Shown piece after piece: positions 10,576-22,720 of a stretch of 56,000 bases of DNA (positions are counted from its first letter, which is position 1; each line of letters opens with the position of its first letter). The stretch is from Adiantum capillus-veneris (lineage: Eukaryota; Streptophyta; Polypodiopsida; Polypodiales; Pteridaceae), in assembly GCA_014529385.2 (NCBI GenBank), contig CM043960.1, positions 71,872,910 to 71,928,909 on the forward strand. Direction: 5' to 3'. A model generated the notes under the pieces. The model did no database searches. It was not told the DNA's origin and worked only from the letters and a program-made list of their open reading frames with translations. A program made the translations under genes and the position numbers.

Positions 10576-11286
10576 AGTACAATCCTAGGTCTAGTGACTT
10601 CTAACACTAACGTAATGAAGCTAACCCTAAGGTCTTTAATCTCCATTAAAGACCTTGCCTAAGGTCCTAGGTCTAAGGACTTTTAACACTAACGTTTGGA
10701 GGTCTTTAATGAAGCTAATCCTAAGGTCTTTAATCTCCATTAGCTATCATTGTTCTTTGAAAGACCATCTCTCATTTGGACCCATTGACTTTGGCCCCGT
10801 GTTGAGATAGATCCATAAGCATATCTCTATATTCTAACTCTCGTTCCTTTTTATTCTCCCACATTAAATGATCAGTTTAATATGAGAAAATCATTTGGAA
10901 TATTTAGATATTAGATTTTATGACATTACATCTCTCTTGAAATCATAGTGGTCATCCACTATGAGGTAGAAGCGATAAAGCCTTAGTCATTAGTTGCTAC
11001 TTCTTAGTGGGTAGAGGATCCCTTTTTACCCTACGACATCATTCTTCCAAGATGGATGACTAATCCATTTAGGGATTGGGAGACATAGCTGCCACAATAA
11101 TAACTGCTCTTGAGTCCATTTCACTCTCCCAAAGTAGAGTGACAAATTCTACTTGGTGTTTGAGAGACATCATCATCATATACATGATTCTAAGCATGCA
11201 TACTACTGAAATTTGTGCACAATAAAAAGAGTATTAGTCTTACAAGGCAAAAACATTGATCATTTAAAGGAAATATTCACATTTTC

Positions 11287-11410
11287 TTACTCTGATGTAG
11301 CATTGTAATCATTGACAAGGTTCATATTATTCTTAAGCTGTACTCCTTGCATCCATCTAGCATCTTCAAAAGGATAATTTTTGAATTTAATAAGATATCG
11401 TCAAATAATC
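11287..11410 (-). pseudogene. Chromovirus chromodomain, C-terminal half (REG-3, part 2)
   Basis: Reading leftward on the minus strand from 11400, the frame gives RYLIKFKNYPFEDARWMQ followed by about 20 more residues and a TAA at 11287-11289. This matches the second half of a chromodomain (Y-L-[VI]-K-[FW]-K-x-Y-P, E-[DE]-A, W). The first half lies across REG-4, at 34158 and upward on the same strand and in the same frame once one TAATC copy is discounted. An in-frame TGA lies just before this half. Chromodomains at the C-terminus of integrase guide chromoviruses to chromatin marks. Confidence 0.8.
11406..11410. repeat. REG-4 target-site duplication (left)
   Basis: TAATC here matches TAATC at 34153-34157 directly outside the other LTR. 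A 5 bp duplication fits Ty3/gypsy integration. Confidence 0.88.
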
Positions 11411-11971
11411 TATTAACCCTCACGGCTCACGGACACCCTATCACCTACAATGGACGTTGTAACCTACGGCGGACATTGTATTATTTATTTGGTAGAGTGA
11501 GGTACCGGGTAAGAGTGATCGCCGATGAGAGGCGCACTCTAACTGGAACATTCAAGGGATTAGTTGGCTAAGCATGGGCGCCCAAGTGTGAATGGGGCGA
11601 GCTCATATAAAAGTCAACTAAACCTAAAATTCACTCATTCTCTCATTTGTGCAATAGAAGAGTGCTCTTGCTCCATCTCCATCTTCTTCTTCTTCATCTC
11701 CTTGTGTGTGTGTGTGTGTGTATGCGTGAGAGAGAGAGAGAGTGTGCGATCGAGCATTGCGATGACGGCACGGCGGCGGCGAAGCAACGGCTCCTTCTTC
11801 TTCGCGGCGAGGAATCCTCCACGAAGCAAGCGTAGAGCGACGAGTGACACACCATCGCATTCTTTGAGCTTACTAGTTTAGGCTTGTTGTGTGCTTGGAG
11901 CCATTTGTGGCTCGCACACGGTGTATCAGGCGGCAAGTTCCTTGCATTGACACGTGCGACATACGCGCACA
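11411..11971 (+). repeat. REG-4 5' LTR (561 bp)
   Basis: It starts TATTAACCCTC where the 3' copy has TGTTAACCCTC, so the TG end is mutated, and ends CGCGCACA. A TATAAAA box lies at 11606-11612. Compared with the 3' LTR it lacks a 24 bp segment after GGTACCGGG and has only about 9 GT units. Scattered substitutions show it is clearly older than the LTR pair of REG-5. Confidence 0.9.
11606..11612 (+). promoter_or_regulatory. TATA box, REG-4 5' LTR
   Basis: TATAAAA is conserved in the 3' LTR at 33703-33709. It would direct transcription of the element RNA. Confidence 0.5.
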
Positions 11972-11975
11972 TTTT

Positions 11976-11993
11976 TGGCGCCGTTGTCGGGGA
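11976..11993 (+). promoter_or_regulatory. REG-4 primer-binding site (tRNA-Asp type)
   Basis: TGGCGCCGTTGTCGGGGA lies four bases after the LTR. It differs at one base from the TGGCGCCGTTGCCGGGGA site typical of Athila-like elements, which is complementary to tRNA-Asp (family knowledge from memory). Confidence 0.8.
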
Positions 11994-12120
11994 ATACCAT
12001 ACACTAAGCTTGAATGGCACTTTGTGCTTCTTTTGTGGTTCAATTTCTATTGTAGGAAAGGTAAGGAAGGAGGGTGTGTGTGTTGAGAAGAGGGATTTGG
12101 TGTTATACTGTGTGTTTTTT

Positions 12121-12246
12121 TTTGTTAATGGAGTTTTCAAAGGTACTGTGTTTATTCTCTGTGTATTAAGGTTGTTAGTTTTCTTTGTTAATGGAGTTTT
12201 CAAAGGTACTGTGTTTATTCTCTGTGTACTAAGGTTGTTAGTTTTC
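12121..12246 (+). repeat. 63 bp tandem duplication in REG-4 leader
   Basis: Two near-identical units (12121-12183 and 12184-12246), each starting TTTGTTAATGGAG, differ at about one base. The rest of the leader to 12807 is AT- and A-rich noncoding sequence. Confidence 0.9.
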
Positions 12247-12807
12247 TGTGTACAGTAAGTAGGAAGTAGATCTATGAGAGCTAATATAGTGTGTTAGTGT
12301 GTAACAGTAGGTGTATTAGTTAGAAGTAGGTAGATAGAGTGTGTGTGTGTGTTCTCGCGCAGGCCGCGGCGACCTTATCCTTTATAATAATTTATAATTA
12401 AAAAAATTAAAAAAATTAAAAAAATATTGTTTAAAAAAAATTTAAAGGCAGGACCGAGATCGGGAATATCTCCCAGACCCAAGCCCAAGCTCACGCTCAC
12501 GCTCAGGCCTAGGCCTCAGTTGCCTTTTAAAAAAACGAATTTTAGCTTCACATGTAGCTAAAAATCAATTTTTTGAGGACCAACGGAACTTCAGATGCCC
12601 GAAAATTGTGTTGTAAAGCACACAGCGACCCTCTAAGTGATATGCTCATTTCGAGCTATCACACACTTTAATCAAAAAAATCAAACATTACAAAACATTA
12701 AAAAAATATTAAAAACGTAAAAAACACGAGGGAAAACGGACGCTTAAAAGAGGTAAGCAGTTAACCTTCGAGGTTATTCGTCGACATTTGTAGGGTGCCA
12801 AAGGCAC

Positions 12808-15569
12808 ATGCATCTACGCTCTAGTCGAGTGCTAGAGATGGAGCAACTAGAGAGAATTTCGACTTACGCGAGTTCTCAATATCCACCTACTTTAGGTTCT
12901 GGACCCTCGGCGGGGACCCAAGGTAGTACAAACCAAGACCCGAACATAGCGGTTAGTGACTCTTCCTCTGACTACGACGTCATGGAGGATTTCCCAATGC
13001 CTAATCCCGATAGCTCGACCGAAGACATGCATGCCATGGGTCCTCGGTCCGGGCCGAGTGTGCTTAGCCGCCTGAAGGAAACCTTTAGTAGAGCCACTCA
13101 CTCCGAACATGGAGCTAATGATGTAAATGAGGGGGGTGGGGAAGTAAATTCTCCATTCGTGAAAAACGTAGACCCTATACCGTTAGAGAATGTGCATGTG
13201 AATACTTCATTCGCTGCACCTCCTGACTCTTCAGAGTTATTTCCCTCCGAGGTCATATTACCCGATGGTAGAAGCCTTGCCGAAGTGCAAGAGGTTGAGC
13301 GATATATCCTTGCAGCGAGGGAAAAGGAAGTTGAGAGCTTACACAAGGCGGAGCAACGAAGAGAGTTAAAAGAGACAGCTCCTATGTCAATATCCTTGCT
13401 AAGAGAGCAATCAAGTGCTCCTGATTTAGCAACGGCTAAGGGCCAACCCCTAGAAAGCAACATTGCATCTAGCTCAAAGGACACCCCTAGCACCTCAATC
13501 CTAGATGGATTGTTCTTAAATGAGAACTGGGAGTACGAATTACAAACAGAGACTCTGACCGACCTATACACAGGTCACACCTATCATGTGGGTTGGTTAG
13601 ATGTCCTACAATGGGTGCTACTAGTGTAGAGGATCAACAACAAAGAGTTTGTGAGGTCATCCATAGGGTCATTGAGTTAGAGAGACAGAACAAGGGGATC
13701 AACATGCCTTCAACGGGTCTCGTGAGATTCTTGGATACAGGGAAGGCTAAACAACCAACCTTATCGCAAATGGAGACTCCCTCGGTAAGTCCGATGGATC
13801 CCCCATATGTTGTTTCTCTGGGGGTCTCAGTGCAATCTGAGCCCACAAGTGATAGCTTCACCTTTCCAAGTCTAGCTCATCTTTCCCTTGACGACACAAT
13901 GGCTACCATGCCTACCCCAATGATGGGCATGCCGAGAAACACGCCATGTACCTCATTTGTTAGTAAAGCACCACTACATGGTAGCTCAATGCCTGCAACA
14001 GTACCTACAAGTGTGTACCAATCGTATGCACCTATAGGTCATCACACTCATGTAGTCCCTACCCCTCCCATTGTTTCAACTACCTATGCTCCACAACCAC
14101 AATACACAAGTTCCTATTTCCATGGGACTATACCGGCTAGCATTAGCATGTCACATCCGACGTCTGCTATGCCTAGGGCCACCCATATGAACAGTGGACC
14201 ACCACATGTCACAACATCGTACCCAACGTGGAACCCAAGGGCTTCCTATGCGCCAAGCCCGATGCCAATACCTACTCCACATGTAGTCTTTGGAGCGCCT
14301 TCACCCACGGTGCCTGCTCACTTAGGTGACTTGGCAACATTTTCTCAAGCTATTGGTCAATCTATTGCTGAGAATATGCATAACACGCCTGATAGAGAGC
14401 CTAGAATTAAGGAAGTACAAATAGCCAAGCTCACACAAAAATTTAGTGGAGACGAGGATGTGAGAAAGCATATCGAAGTGTTTGAACAAATATGCGATTC
14501 TCTAGGAGAACACAATGACCTACATAAGAGCAATGATTTAAGCCTAACCTTAACTGGAAAGGCTGGGGATTGGTATAGAACCCTAAGGGTGGAAGAAAAA
14601 ACGATTTACCCTACTCTTAGGAGACCGTTCTTAAAAGAATACATACGAGAGGGAGTACTTTGGGGTGTAGCCTCTCAGCTCCAAAAAGCCCAATGAGAGG
14701 AAGGACAGTCGGTGAGAGACTTTATTAGTCGCTTGAAGCATTTGAATTCTTGTTGTAATCCAAATGAGCACTTCAACAATAACCAAATGCTTGATAGATT
14801 CATTAGGGGATTACAGCATGAGGATATCTACAATGGCCTAGCCATTAGAGGTATCACCACTTGGAAATCAGTCACCACCAATGCGATCCAATTGGAGGAT
14901 AATTTAATGATTCAAGGAGAAAGAGTGTATGTTGAGTCTAAATCTATTAGCTCACAAGCATCGGGGCATCAGCCAATGACCCTAAAGCCTATTGCTAAGG
15001 AGCCAAAGATATCTGAGATGACTTTAGCAGATCTCACCAAGGCTATTCAAGAGAGTCTTAGAGACAATCGTGCTCCGCAAAACAATCATATGTATCCAAG
15101 AAGGGAGCAACAATGGTGCTCAGTATGCTATGGACCGCATAGTACCAGTGAATTCCCTACTTTTAGAGTAAAATTCAATGGGAATTGCAATGCATGTGGA
15201 AGGTATGGTCATCAAGCTAAGGATTGCATAGTATTTAAGCGCGCAATGGCCAATAGACCAACCTTAGCATGGACAGACACACCTCAAGTGCCTGCATTGA
15301 TGCCGGCCCAACCTCTTGAACAAACAGCACAACACATGGTACCTAGGACCCAAAATGTTGTTCAAACAACACCCTTAACACCTCCAGTGCTAGGACCGCA
15401 GCCACCACAACCGAAAATCACTTCTGTGAATCAAGTGGGTTGTGAGTCATTTGTTTCTTGTTTGGAAGGTTGTGAGGAAGATATAGATCCTAATATTGCC
15501 TATGGGATGGATGTGCTTGAAGAAAGTCCACAATACTACATGGAGGACTATTGGGTAGCTGCTCCTGCA
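12808..15569 (+). pseudogene. REG-4 Gag, N-terminal and capsid part with two zinc knuckles
   Basis: The first ATG (12808) opens a 273-codon frame of acidic, Ser-rich sequence. A frame change near 13600 leads to a Pro/Thr/Met-rich stretch, then the conserved Retrotrans_gag domain (about 14410-14930: KLTQKFSGDED, then AGDWYRTL). An in-frame TGA at 14694-14696 cuts this domain. Two knuckles follow near 15117-15165 (an imperfect CX2C...H form) and at about 15190-15231 (CNACGRYGHQAKDC, perfect CX2CX4HX4C). REG-5 interrupts the frame after 15570. Gag normally forms the virus-like particle that packages element RNA. Confidence 0.8.
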
Positions 15570-15570
15570 A

Positions 15571-17119
15571 TGACGGGAGCAAAGCGAACCCCGAACCCCG
15601 ACGGCCTCTAAAACACCGGGGACCAAATGGCGCGCCTCGAGCCTGTCATGGTAAAGCAAACAGGGGGCACCACCTAGCTTCAGCGGCTAGGACGCAAACA
15701 ACACACCACCATAACAAAGTTTTCATCCAAGAGAGATGGATGCTTGGGAGTAATGATGAAGAGGAAAGGGAATAAGATCAAGTGAGAGAGAGAGAGAGAG
15801 AGAGAGAGAGTGAGGGAGGGGGTATAGCGGCTTAGTACTTAGGCACCACAAAAGGATGGCGAATCCGCACACCCTTCACACATACACAAGCTCACTCCAA
15901 AACACAAGACTAGGTGGCGATTCCGCACACCTCACATGGGCAAAACATTGCAAGAAATCATACTCACAAAACCTCAAGCTTTATTTAGAGAATTAGGCGA
16001 TGAAATGGGGAGCATAGGGTAGGGGAATGAGAAGGGAGAGAGTGGTAGAGCACATGGCGGATAGGTGGGAGTTGATGGCGAAGACTCGCACGAGGATTAT
16101 GGCCATCATCCTTCATTTAGTTGCCCTTCATCTTCCATAGCCAAGGGTGTAGAGGTCATGCTCAAAACAAGCATGGTGATTGCGGTGATGGTGTGGGTGT
16201 GTGTGTGTGCACTAGGCACACACAGTGCATAGTGTGTTCTTTGGTGATGTTGTGTGTTTTTGTGTGATGGTGACCCCTCTTTATATAGGGGAGGAGGGGG
16301 GGGAGAAATTCTAGAATTTAGAAATGAAGAAATCATTATCTACATAGGCCATGTGACTGTGGGCCCCACTTGTCTGGCTGTGTGTATATGTGCAGAACAG
16401 CAGTCTCATGAGAGAGAGACTAAGAGAGAGAGATGGGTTGATGAAAAAAAGTGAGAGGTGACATGGAGAATAAAGTAATTACAAGAGGGGAGAGAGACGA
16501 GTGTGTTCAGAGGTGAATCTGTGTGCAGATGTGTGTGAACACAAGAAAAATCAGGTAACCATCGGGTGGGGAAGGGTCTGTGGGCACCTCTTTTAGTGAA
16601 ACTGAGTGTGTGTGAGTGTGGGGGAGGTTATTTAGCTACAAGACAAGAGACATGGCGCCCTTTAGAGAGAGGGGGGGGATTTGGGTCATGGGATATGATA
16701 GGAGAGAGAAAGGGGGGGTGGGGTATACTATTTTGGAAGATAGGGTAAGTTGCATGTGAGTTAGGGTGCATTATTGGTGAGTTAGAATGCATTATTGGTG
16801 AGAGGTGGGGTAGCTTGAGGGGAGAGAGAAAGGAGAAAGGACAAGGGGAAGAGAGAGGGGGTTGACCTTTTGAGTGGAGGAGAGGAAAAGGGACACACGG
16901 CGGGGCAACAGTGAAGAAAAAGGAGGCAAGGTGGGGATGGGCTGCCCCGCAGGCATGAGGTGGCCTATTTTACCTTTCTCATATATTTACATAATCATAC
17001 TTTATTTTTTCTTACTTTTTCCAATGTCTTTTATCACTCCCTCCCTAAGAGGGGGTTTTCATGGGGTGGGGACGAGAGAAGAGGGGTATGGGAGCTTGGC
17101 TTGTGAAAGGCCCCCATCA
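15571..17119 (-). repeat. REG-5 3' LTR (1549 bp)
   Basis: It matches 23261-24780 over its full length. It carries an extra copy of a 21 bp GTGAGTTAG...ATTATTG unit near 16757-16799 that the other LTR lacks, and a longer GA run at 15783-15810. A TATATAAA box reads on the minus strand at 16280-16287. The open frames inside are not coding. Confidence 0.93.
16280..16287 (-). promoter_or_regulatory. TATA box in REG-5 3' LTR
   Basis: The minus strand reads TATATAAA followed by GAGGGGT. The same box is present in the other LTR. Confidence 0.5.
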
Positions 17120-17136
17120 TTAGCCCTCCCCTTTTG
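17120..17136 (-). promoter_or_regulatory. REG-5 polypurine tract
   Basis: The minus strand reads AAAAGGGGAGGGCTAA directly before the 3' LTR start TGATGGGG. Confidence 0.75.
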
Positions 17137-17147
17137 GCTAGAGGCAT

Positions 17148-18530
17148 TCATATCTCTAGCTCATCTGTTTGATCATTATCGTCGGAGGTGGCGGCTGATG
17201 GTGTGTCCTCATCTGGAATGTCAATAGGTGGAGCCTGGTCAAATCGAAGAAAATAAGGTTTAAGTCGCCAACCATTTACCCTGGTTTTATGAAGTTTTCC
17301 ATCAGCCTCCATAAGCTGGTAGCTTCCATTGGCATACTTTTTCCTGACGATGAAAGGACCTTCCCATCGGAGTAGGAGTTTCTTATCCTTGCGCGTGTCG
17401 AAGCGATTGTCGTAGCGGAGCACCAACATTCCTTTCTTCAATTCTTTTTTCCGGAGATGCTCGTTAAAGCTAAGCCGTCTATTCTCTGCTTGTGCTACAT
17501 AATAATTTATTGCTTCTTCTCTGTCCAGCTGTAGTCTTTCCAAGTTGATGATGTGATCTCTCAAATGCATGTTGGGCTGTTGAAGCTGGCTTGCCATTAC
17601 TCTGAGACTTTGTAGTTGCACTTCAATGGGCAAGATTGCTTCCTTACCAAATACTAGATGATACGGTGTGAATCCCAAGGATGTACGAAATGAAGTTCTG
17701 TAGGCCCATAAAGCTGGTAGTAGATACTTATCCCAGTCTCCAGGATGATTGTTTACCTGCTTGGTAATAATTTTAGAAACCATTCCATTTACCTTTTCAA
17801 CTAGGCCATTACATTGAGGGTAATATGGTGAAGAGTGCCTCCTTGTAATGCCCAGTTTCTGCATTAATTCTCCTACCAAGTCTGCTCTGAAATCTGGCCC
17901 TCTATCAGAGATGATCTCTAAAGGTGTGCTAAACCTACAGCATATGTGCTCGTAGATAAATTTAGCTACCTCTACCGCTGTGATTCTAGTGGTGGCTGTA
18001 GCCTCGGCCCATCTAGTCATGTAGTCGACCCCCATGATAATGTAGAATTTTCCTGAGTTGGCCCTAGGTAATAGCCCAATGGCATCGATACCCCATTTTT
18101 CAAATGGGCCATATGAGAGAATAGGTGTTTGTGGTTCAGGCATAAGTGACCTAGTGCCGGCCTTTTGACACAACTTACATGTTTTGCACCAGTGGTGTAC
18201 ATCACGGTTGAGGCTAGGCCATATGAAGCCTGCCTGCAAGATTTTCCTACTTGTTATGTCTAGGGCAAAGTGACCACCACAAACCCCGTCGTGACAGCTA
18301 GCAATTACTCCCGTGATTTCCTGAGAGAGAGGGACCTTCCTGAGTATTTGGTCCTTACCCTTACAGTACAAACCGTCATTGATGAGTCGATACCTTGTGG
18401 CCTTCTGCGTCAGCCATTGCTTCTGTCCCTTTGTTAAATCTGATGGGCATTCCCCTGTTTCCAAAAAATGCATGATGTCAGGCAAGGCATCACTTCCTTG
18501 AAATGGAGGGAGCTTTAGTTTTATTGCTCC
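17148..18530 (-). pseudogene. REG-5 integrase
   Basis: Within the 494-codon frame that starts at 18632, the zinc-binding His-Cys module comprises H114, H121, C152 and C155. The catalytic core has D183 (WGIDAIG), D243 (ISDRGPDF) and E279 (LVEKVNG), with 35 residues between the second Asp and Glu, as expected. A GPF-type C-terminal region follows (WEGPFIVRKKY). This part is uninterrupted and all catalytic residues are present, but no intact path from Gag exists because of upstream stops. Integrase inserts element DNA into the host genome. Confidence 0.88.
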
Positions 18531-18975
18531 AACCACTACTTCCTGTAGTCTTTCACTTGCTAGGGCATCTGCTTCTTGGTTTTGAGCCCTTGGGATATGG
18601 TGTATTTGAACTTCTTCAAACTTACCCAACAAGGTTTTTACACCACTTTAGTGAGTCCTTAAACTAGGATTCTTGCATGTCCATGCTCCATTTACTTGCC
18701 TTACCAGAAGTAGAGCATCCCCAAATACATTAAGGCGTTGTACACCTTGCGAGACGCACCATTGTAGACCCTTGGTTAGTGCTGCATACTCAGCTTCATT
18801 GTTCGAATGTGAATCTAACAATTGGCCCAACGAAAATACCTTTGTCCTTTTGTCATCAAAGACCACTATGCCTGCAGCTGCTTTGTCGGACGCTCGCTTG
18901 TAGGCTCCATCAAAGTAGAGAGAGTATGCTCCTTCTACCATCGGTGGTACTGGAGGTAATCGGACTTCTCCTTCC
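18531..18975 (-). pseudogene. REG-5 second (archaeal-type) RNase H
   Basis: The frame starting at 19028 contains LYFDGAYKR (Asp at residue 40), NNEAEY (Glu 78) and FGDALLLVRQ (Asp 104), the signature of the additional RNase H found between RNase H and integrase in Tat elements. An in-frame stop at 18648-18650 separates the core from its tail, which continues in the same frame (HHIPRAQNQEADALAS). It would remove the RNA strand of the RNA-DNA hybrid. Confidence 0.85.
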
Positions 18976-19073
18976 TTAGATTGCTTCTCCTTCCTTCCAA
19001 AGACTTGGTAGGTCATGAGTCCCCCCAAACTTGCCCTTGTCGTGCTTTCTACCTGTACCGTGTAGTCAAACTC

Positions 19074-19544
19074 TTACTGACGAACTAGCCATTTAGTAAT
19101 TCTAGCAGACACATCCATGTGTTGTACAACATAGGGAAATATTTCATCCGTGGTTAGAATCACAAATTGCTTAGGCAGCAAATATGACCTAAACTTTGTA
19201 GTTGCAAATCTAAGAGCTAGGACTAAGTGTTCCACATGGGTGAAACCTTTCTCTCCTGCTGTCATCATTCGACGAGAGAAGTAGATTGGCCTCATGAAAG
19301 ATGTCGTCGTATCCTTTTGGAGTAGCACAGCCCCCAATGAGTCATCACCAACACTTGAGGTGACATAGAATTTTTCATCCCACCTAGGTGGTGAGATAGT
19401 TGGCAGAGTGGCTAAGACCTCCTTTACCTTGTTGTAGTGATGTTCGCTTTCCTCGTCCCAAGTGAAAGTTGATCTTTGAGTGAGTTGTTGCAGTGGTAGA
19501 ACAAGTTGTGATAGTAGATGTATGAATCTACTTAAGTACCTCAC
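19074..19544 (-). pseudogene. REG-5 connection and first RNase H (degenerate)
   Basis: The frame continues RT with the conserved RYLSRFIH and the following LQQLT connection. The native RNase H fold is recognisable (AVLLQK, then RPIYFSRRM, then FRSYLLPK), but the catalytic Asp positions are poorly kept. In Tat elements the first RNase H is commonly degraded while the second is conserved (family knowledge). Confidence 0.7.
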
Positions 19545-19547
19545 CTT

Positions 19548-20300
19548 CTATAGAAAAGAGACCAGTTGACGTGCGGTCGTTGGTGAAGGTAGGGCTATGA
19601 GTGCGGACACCTTACTTGGGTCGGCGTTGATACCTTTTGCTGAAATTTCATGGCCTAGTAGAATGACTTTACTCTCCCCAATGTGGCATTTATCCACATT
19701 TAATTGCCCACCTAGGCTCTGCAACCTGGCCAAACCTTCAGTTACCTTTTCTAAATGTGAAATACGGGAGCTATATATACAAAAATCATCAATGAACACT
19801 CTTATGGATGTTCCAAAGAACGGTTGAAAAACATATGTGACATATCTTTGGAATGTGGCAGGTGCATTTGTGAGACCAAATGGCATAACCCTGTATGCAA
19901 AACAACCCCATGGCGTGATAAAAGTCGTTTTTAGCTGATCTTCCAAGGCTATGCATATTTGAAAGCATCCAGAATAACCATCACAGACGGTATAGCATTC
20001 AAAACCCGCTACTTCATTCAGAATTTCATCCAAGAAAGGGAGAGGAAAGTGGTCTCTCTTTGTAGCTGCATTTAGTGGTTTGTAGTCAACACAGACCCTC
20101 CACTTACCATTCTTTTTTAGGCGTCACCACTACGGGTGACACCCATTCTGAGTTTTCTACAGGATAGATGAATCCCGGCTCCAGCAGTTTCCTTACCTCG
20201 GCCAAGAGTGCCTTTTCTTGTATGACCCCCAATCGTCGTAGCTTTTGCACAACTGGTTTTACCCCTTCCTTCAGCTTAATATGATGTTCCACCACTGTAA
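19548..20300 (-). pseudogene. REG-5 reverse transcriptase
   Basis: The N-terminal part (up to 20104) ends SEWVSPVVVTPKK; a frameshift near 20104 leads to the rest: DGYSGCFQI, then VMPFGLTNAPATFQR and the active site FIDDFCIYS, with both catalytic Asp present. An in-frame stop at 19548-19550 separates it from the connection domain. RT copies the element RNA into DNA. Confidence 0.88.
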
Positions 20301-20729
20301 TGCTTGTGATTCTTTCATAGTTGTCAATGAACAGGTTAGGAAATCCCATCAACATTTGCAAAAAACTATCTTTCTCCTCAAGTGTTAATTCCGTAGACAA
20401 CATACCCTTCAACCTACTTCCTCCTAGGCCAGGTGATTTTCTCTCCTCTTCATTGGGTTTCCCTTTTGGTGATGGATCACCAGTTGTGCTTACCCTTTGT
20501 GGATCCTTCATAATGATACCCATCACATCAATGGAACTGTCACTTTCGTCGGTGGATGTGGTCTCCTCCTCAGAACTGGAAGATTCGCTAGTGGTTTCAT
20601 CTGCCGATGTTTCCAGATTCATTTGCTTCTGCTTGCCAATCCTCATGTCGTAGTAGATTGTCTCCCCTTTCTTACCGGTCATGCGTAGAAGGCCAGTACC
20701 CCAGTCCTGTTTTTCCTTCATGTCCATCA

Positions 20730-20985
20730 ACCATGGCCTTCCCAAAATTAGTGGATAGCCCTCCCCCTTAGTAGGCATTACAAAAACATCTACCTCTACC
20801 TCAGTGTTGAAAGCTTTGATTTTCACGGCACTTACCACACCCACACACTTTACTTTTGCGTTGTTTGCCATCTTTGCCTTGCATGGAGAAGGCCTGTCAA
20901 CCTCGAGCCCTAATCAAAGCATCATAGCTTCGCTCATTACATAGATTTGTGCACCTCCATCAATGTAGGTGTTTCCAACCCTCTT
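20730..20985 (-). pseudogene. REG-5 protease
   Basis: The active-site motif is YIDGGAQIYVM (D-G-G in place of D-S/T-G) and the downstream motif LILGRPWL is intact. An in-frame TGA at 20914-20916 lies between them. There is no frame change between Gag and Pol, so Gag-Pol was one ORF. Confidence 0.8.
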
Positions 20986-22401
20986 TCCTTTTATGTTTAC
21001 GTCGACAATTGGACGGATGTCATCCGTGTTGCATCCCGAAATTGCTCCGGCTACCTTTGTTTTGGAGCATCTTGTACTTACCATTTTAGACCATTGTCGC
21101 CTTACTTTTGGTGCAAGATGTAGCAGTTGTGGCCATGTAATCTTCGGTCCTTGCTCTGCCACATCCAATGTTAAATCATAGGGCTTAGAACTTTCCCCTA
21201 GCTGGAAGTCGGTGATGCCCAATTTTCGTCGTGGCCTGGATGGCCTCTTGCTAGTTTCTCCTCTCATGCTTCTCTCATCATCTGATTGTGTAGCTTTCTC
21301 CCTCCTAGCTCTTTTCACAGTCATGGCTTCAAGTGGTTCTAAAAAGGTTACCTTCTCCTTACCCTTGTCCCTCTCCTTTGCTCTGGGTGGATCCACTACT
21401 ATGGATTTTCCTTTCTCTTCTAGCCTTATGATGTTTACAGGGCGATCAGGTGGTGGGGCTGGTGGAAGAGGTGGGATGGATGCTTGTACTGGTGTCTGGG
21501 GTGGACGTAGAATTTGTGTTGGTGGGGGTGGTGCTCGGGGTGGGGGTGTTCTTTCTCTAGGGGGTGACAATTGGTTCCTCCTACCTCCTCTATTATAGTT
21601 TTGTCGTGGTTTGGGACAGTAGTACATACCATGACCGTCTTCTCCACAGTTGTAGCAATGATACTCCCTGTTTTGTCGTCTTGCTCTTCCAGGGTCTTGA
21701 TCTCTTTCTTGACTCCTCCCTTGTTGTATTAAGTGGACAGACAAATTCTGCAGTTGGTCAGTAATATGGGCCAACATATCTTGTTGGTCATCTCTTACCC
21801 CAAGAGCCGGTGGTGGTGGTGGAATGGTTGTCATAGTTGCTGGTCGACGCGATGTTCCTGCTTCTGTTGACTCGGTTTCTTTGGCTTTCATTCGCAGCTT
21901 CTTGTCTTTAAGGCGAGCAATCTCAACGGCTAACTCGTACGTAGCCGGGAATCTACCTTTCACCTTCTCCTTGAGAAGCGGCCATAAGCCATGCGTGAAC
22001 CGATATTTTTTTAGGAAATCGGGTGCAGCTTCCCCCCTAGCCAGTGACTCAACCCACCGTTCCCACAAATCCACAAATTTGGACTCATAGGTGGCATATT
22101 CTAAAAGACCCTCCTGCTTCAAGTCTCTCAACTTGTCCCACAACTTTTCTGAAGTGGTACCTCCCCCAAAGCGCCTCTTAAAAGCGGTTTTTAAGGGTTC
22201 CCAGTCATCCTTGGTTGCTTGTGGAAGTGCATTGTACCATGATCTAGCTTCTAGCTTCATGAGATGCTTAAAGATTCTAACCCGGGATTCATCCGTATCT
22301 TTGTTGCTTACTACACATGCTACTTCAAAGTCATCTAGGAAGTCTGTTACCAAATCCTCCCCCTTCTTTCCTTTAAATGTGGGAAATGCTACACTTGCCA
22401 T
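20914..22401 (-). pseudogene. REG-5 Gag
   Basis: I choose the ATG at 22401 (M-A-S-V-A-F-P-T-F), which gives the usual Tat Gag start; the frame is open for ten codons upstream. A Retrotrans_gag domain follows (EARSWYNALP, LWERWVESL), then a Pro-rich linker, a CX2CX4HX4C knuckle (CYNCGEDGHGMYYC, residues 259-272 counted from 22431) and a long Pro/Lys/Arg-rich tail leading into the protease. The stretch is open for 505 codons and is the best-preserved Gag in the window apart from REC-2. Confidence 0.88.
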
Positions 22402-22720
22402 GATTACTGAGAGAGAGCTAGAAAGACACACTGCTTAACTTGCAAAAGTTTTTTTCTTCTTTACAAGGAGGCGTGTATACCCTCTTATACTAGGACATAG
22501 ATTAAAACTTCAAACGGTACATTGCCTTGTACCAAAGGTAAGACAAATGGTTGATCTGATGCCAGAACCTCCAAAAACCGCTCCCCACCCGGCATGGTGT
22601 CAATGGCGTGCTAGTAGTGAGCCTTCAAATCCAGTATTACCTTGATTGAGCGTATACGTGTTGGTATGTGTGATCTGTCTTGAGGTAGGTTGTACTGATT
22701 CATGTGAAGCTTAGAGGTGC

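Noticed and set aside
16106-17115. Open frames inside the REG-5 LTR, and their copies at 23788-24776
   Set aside because: They are present in both LTRs, overlap the TATA region, are low in complexity and match no domain.
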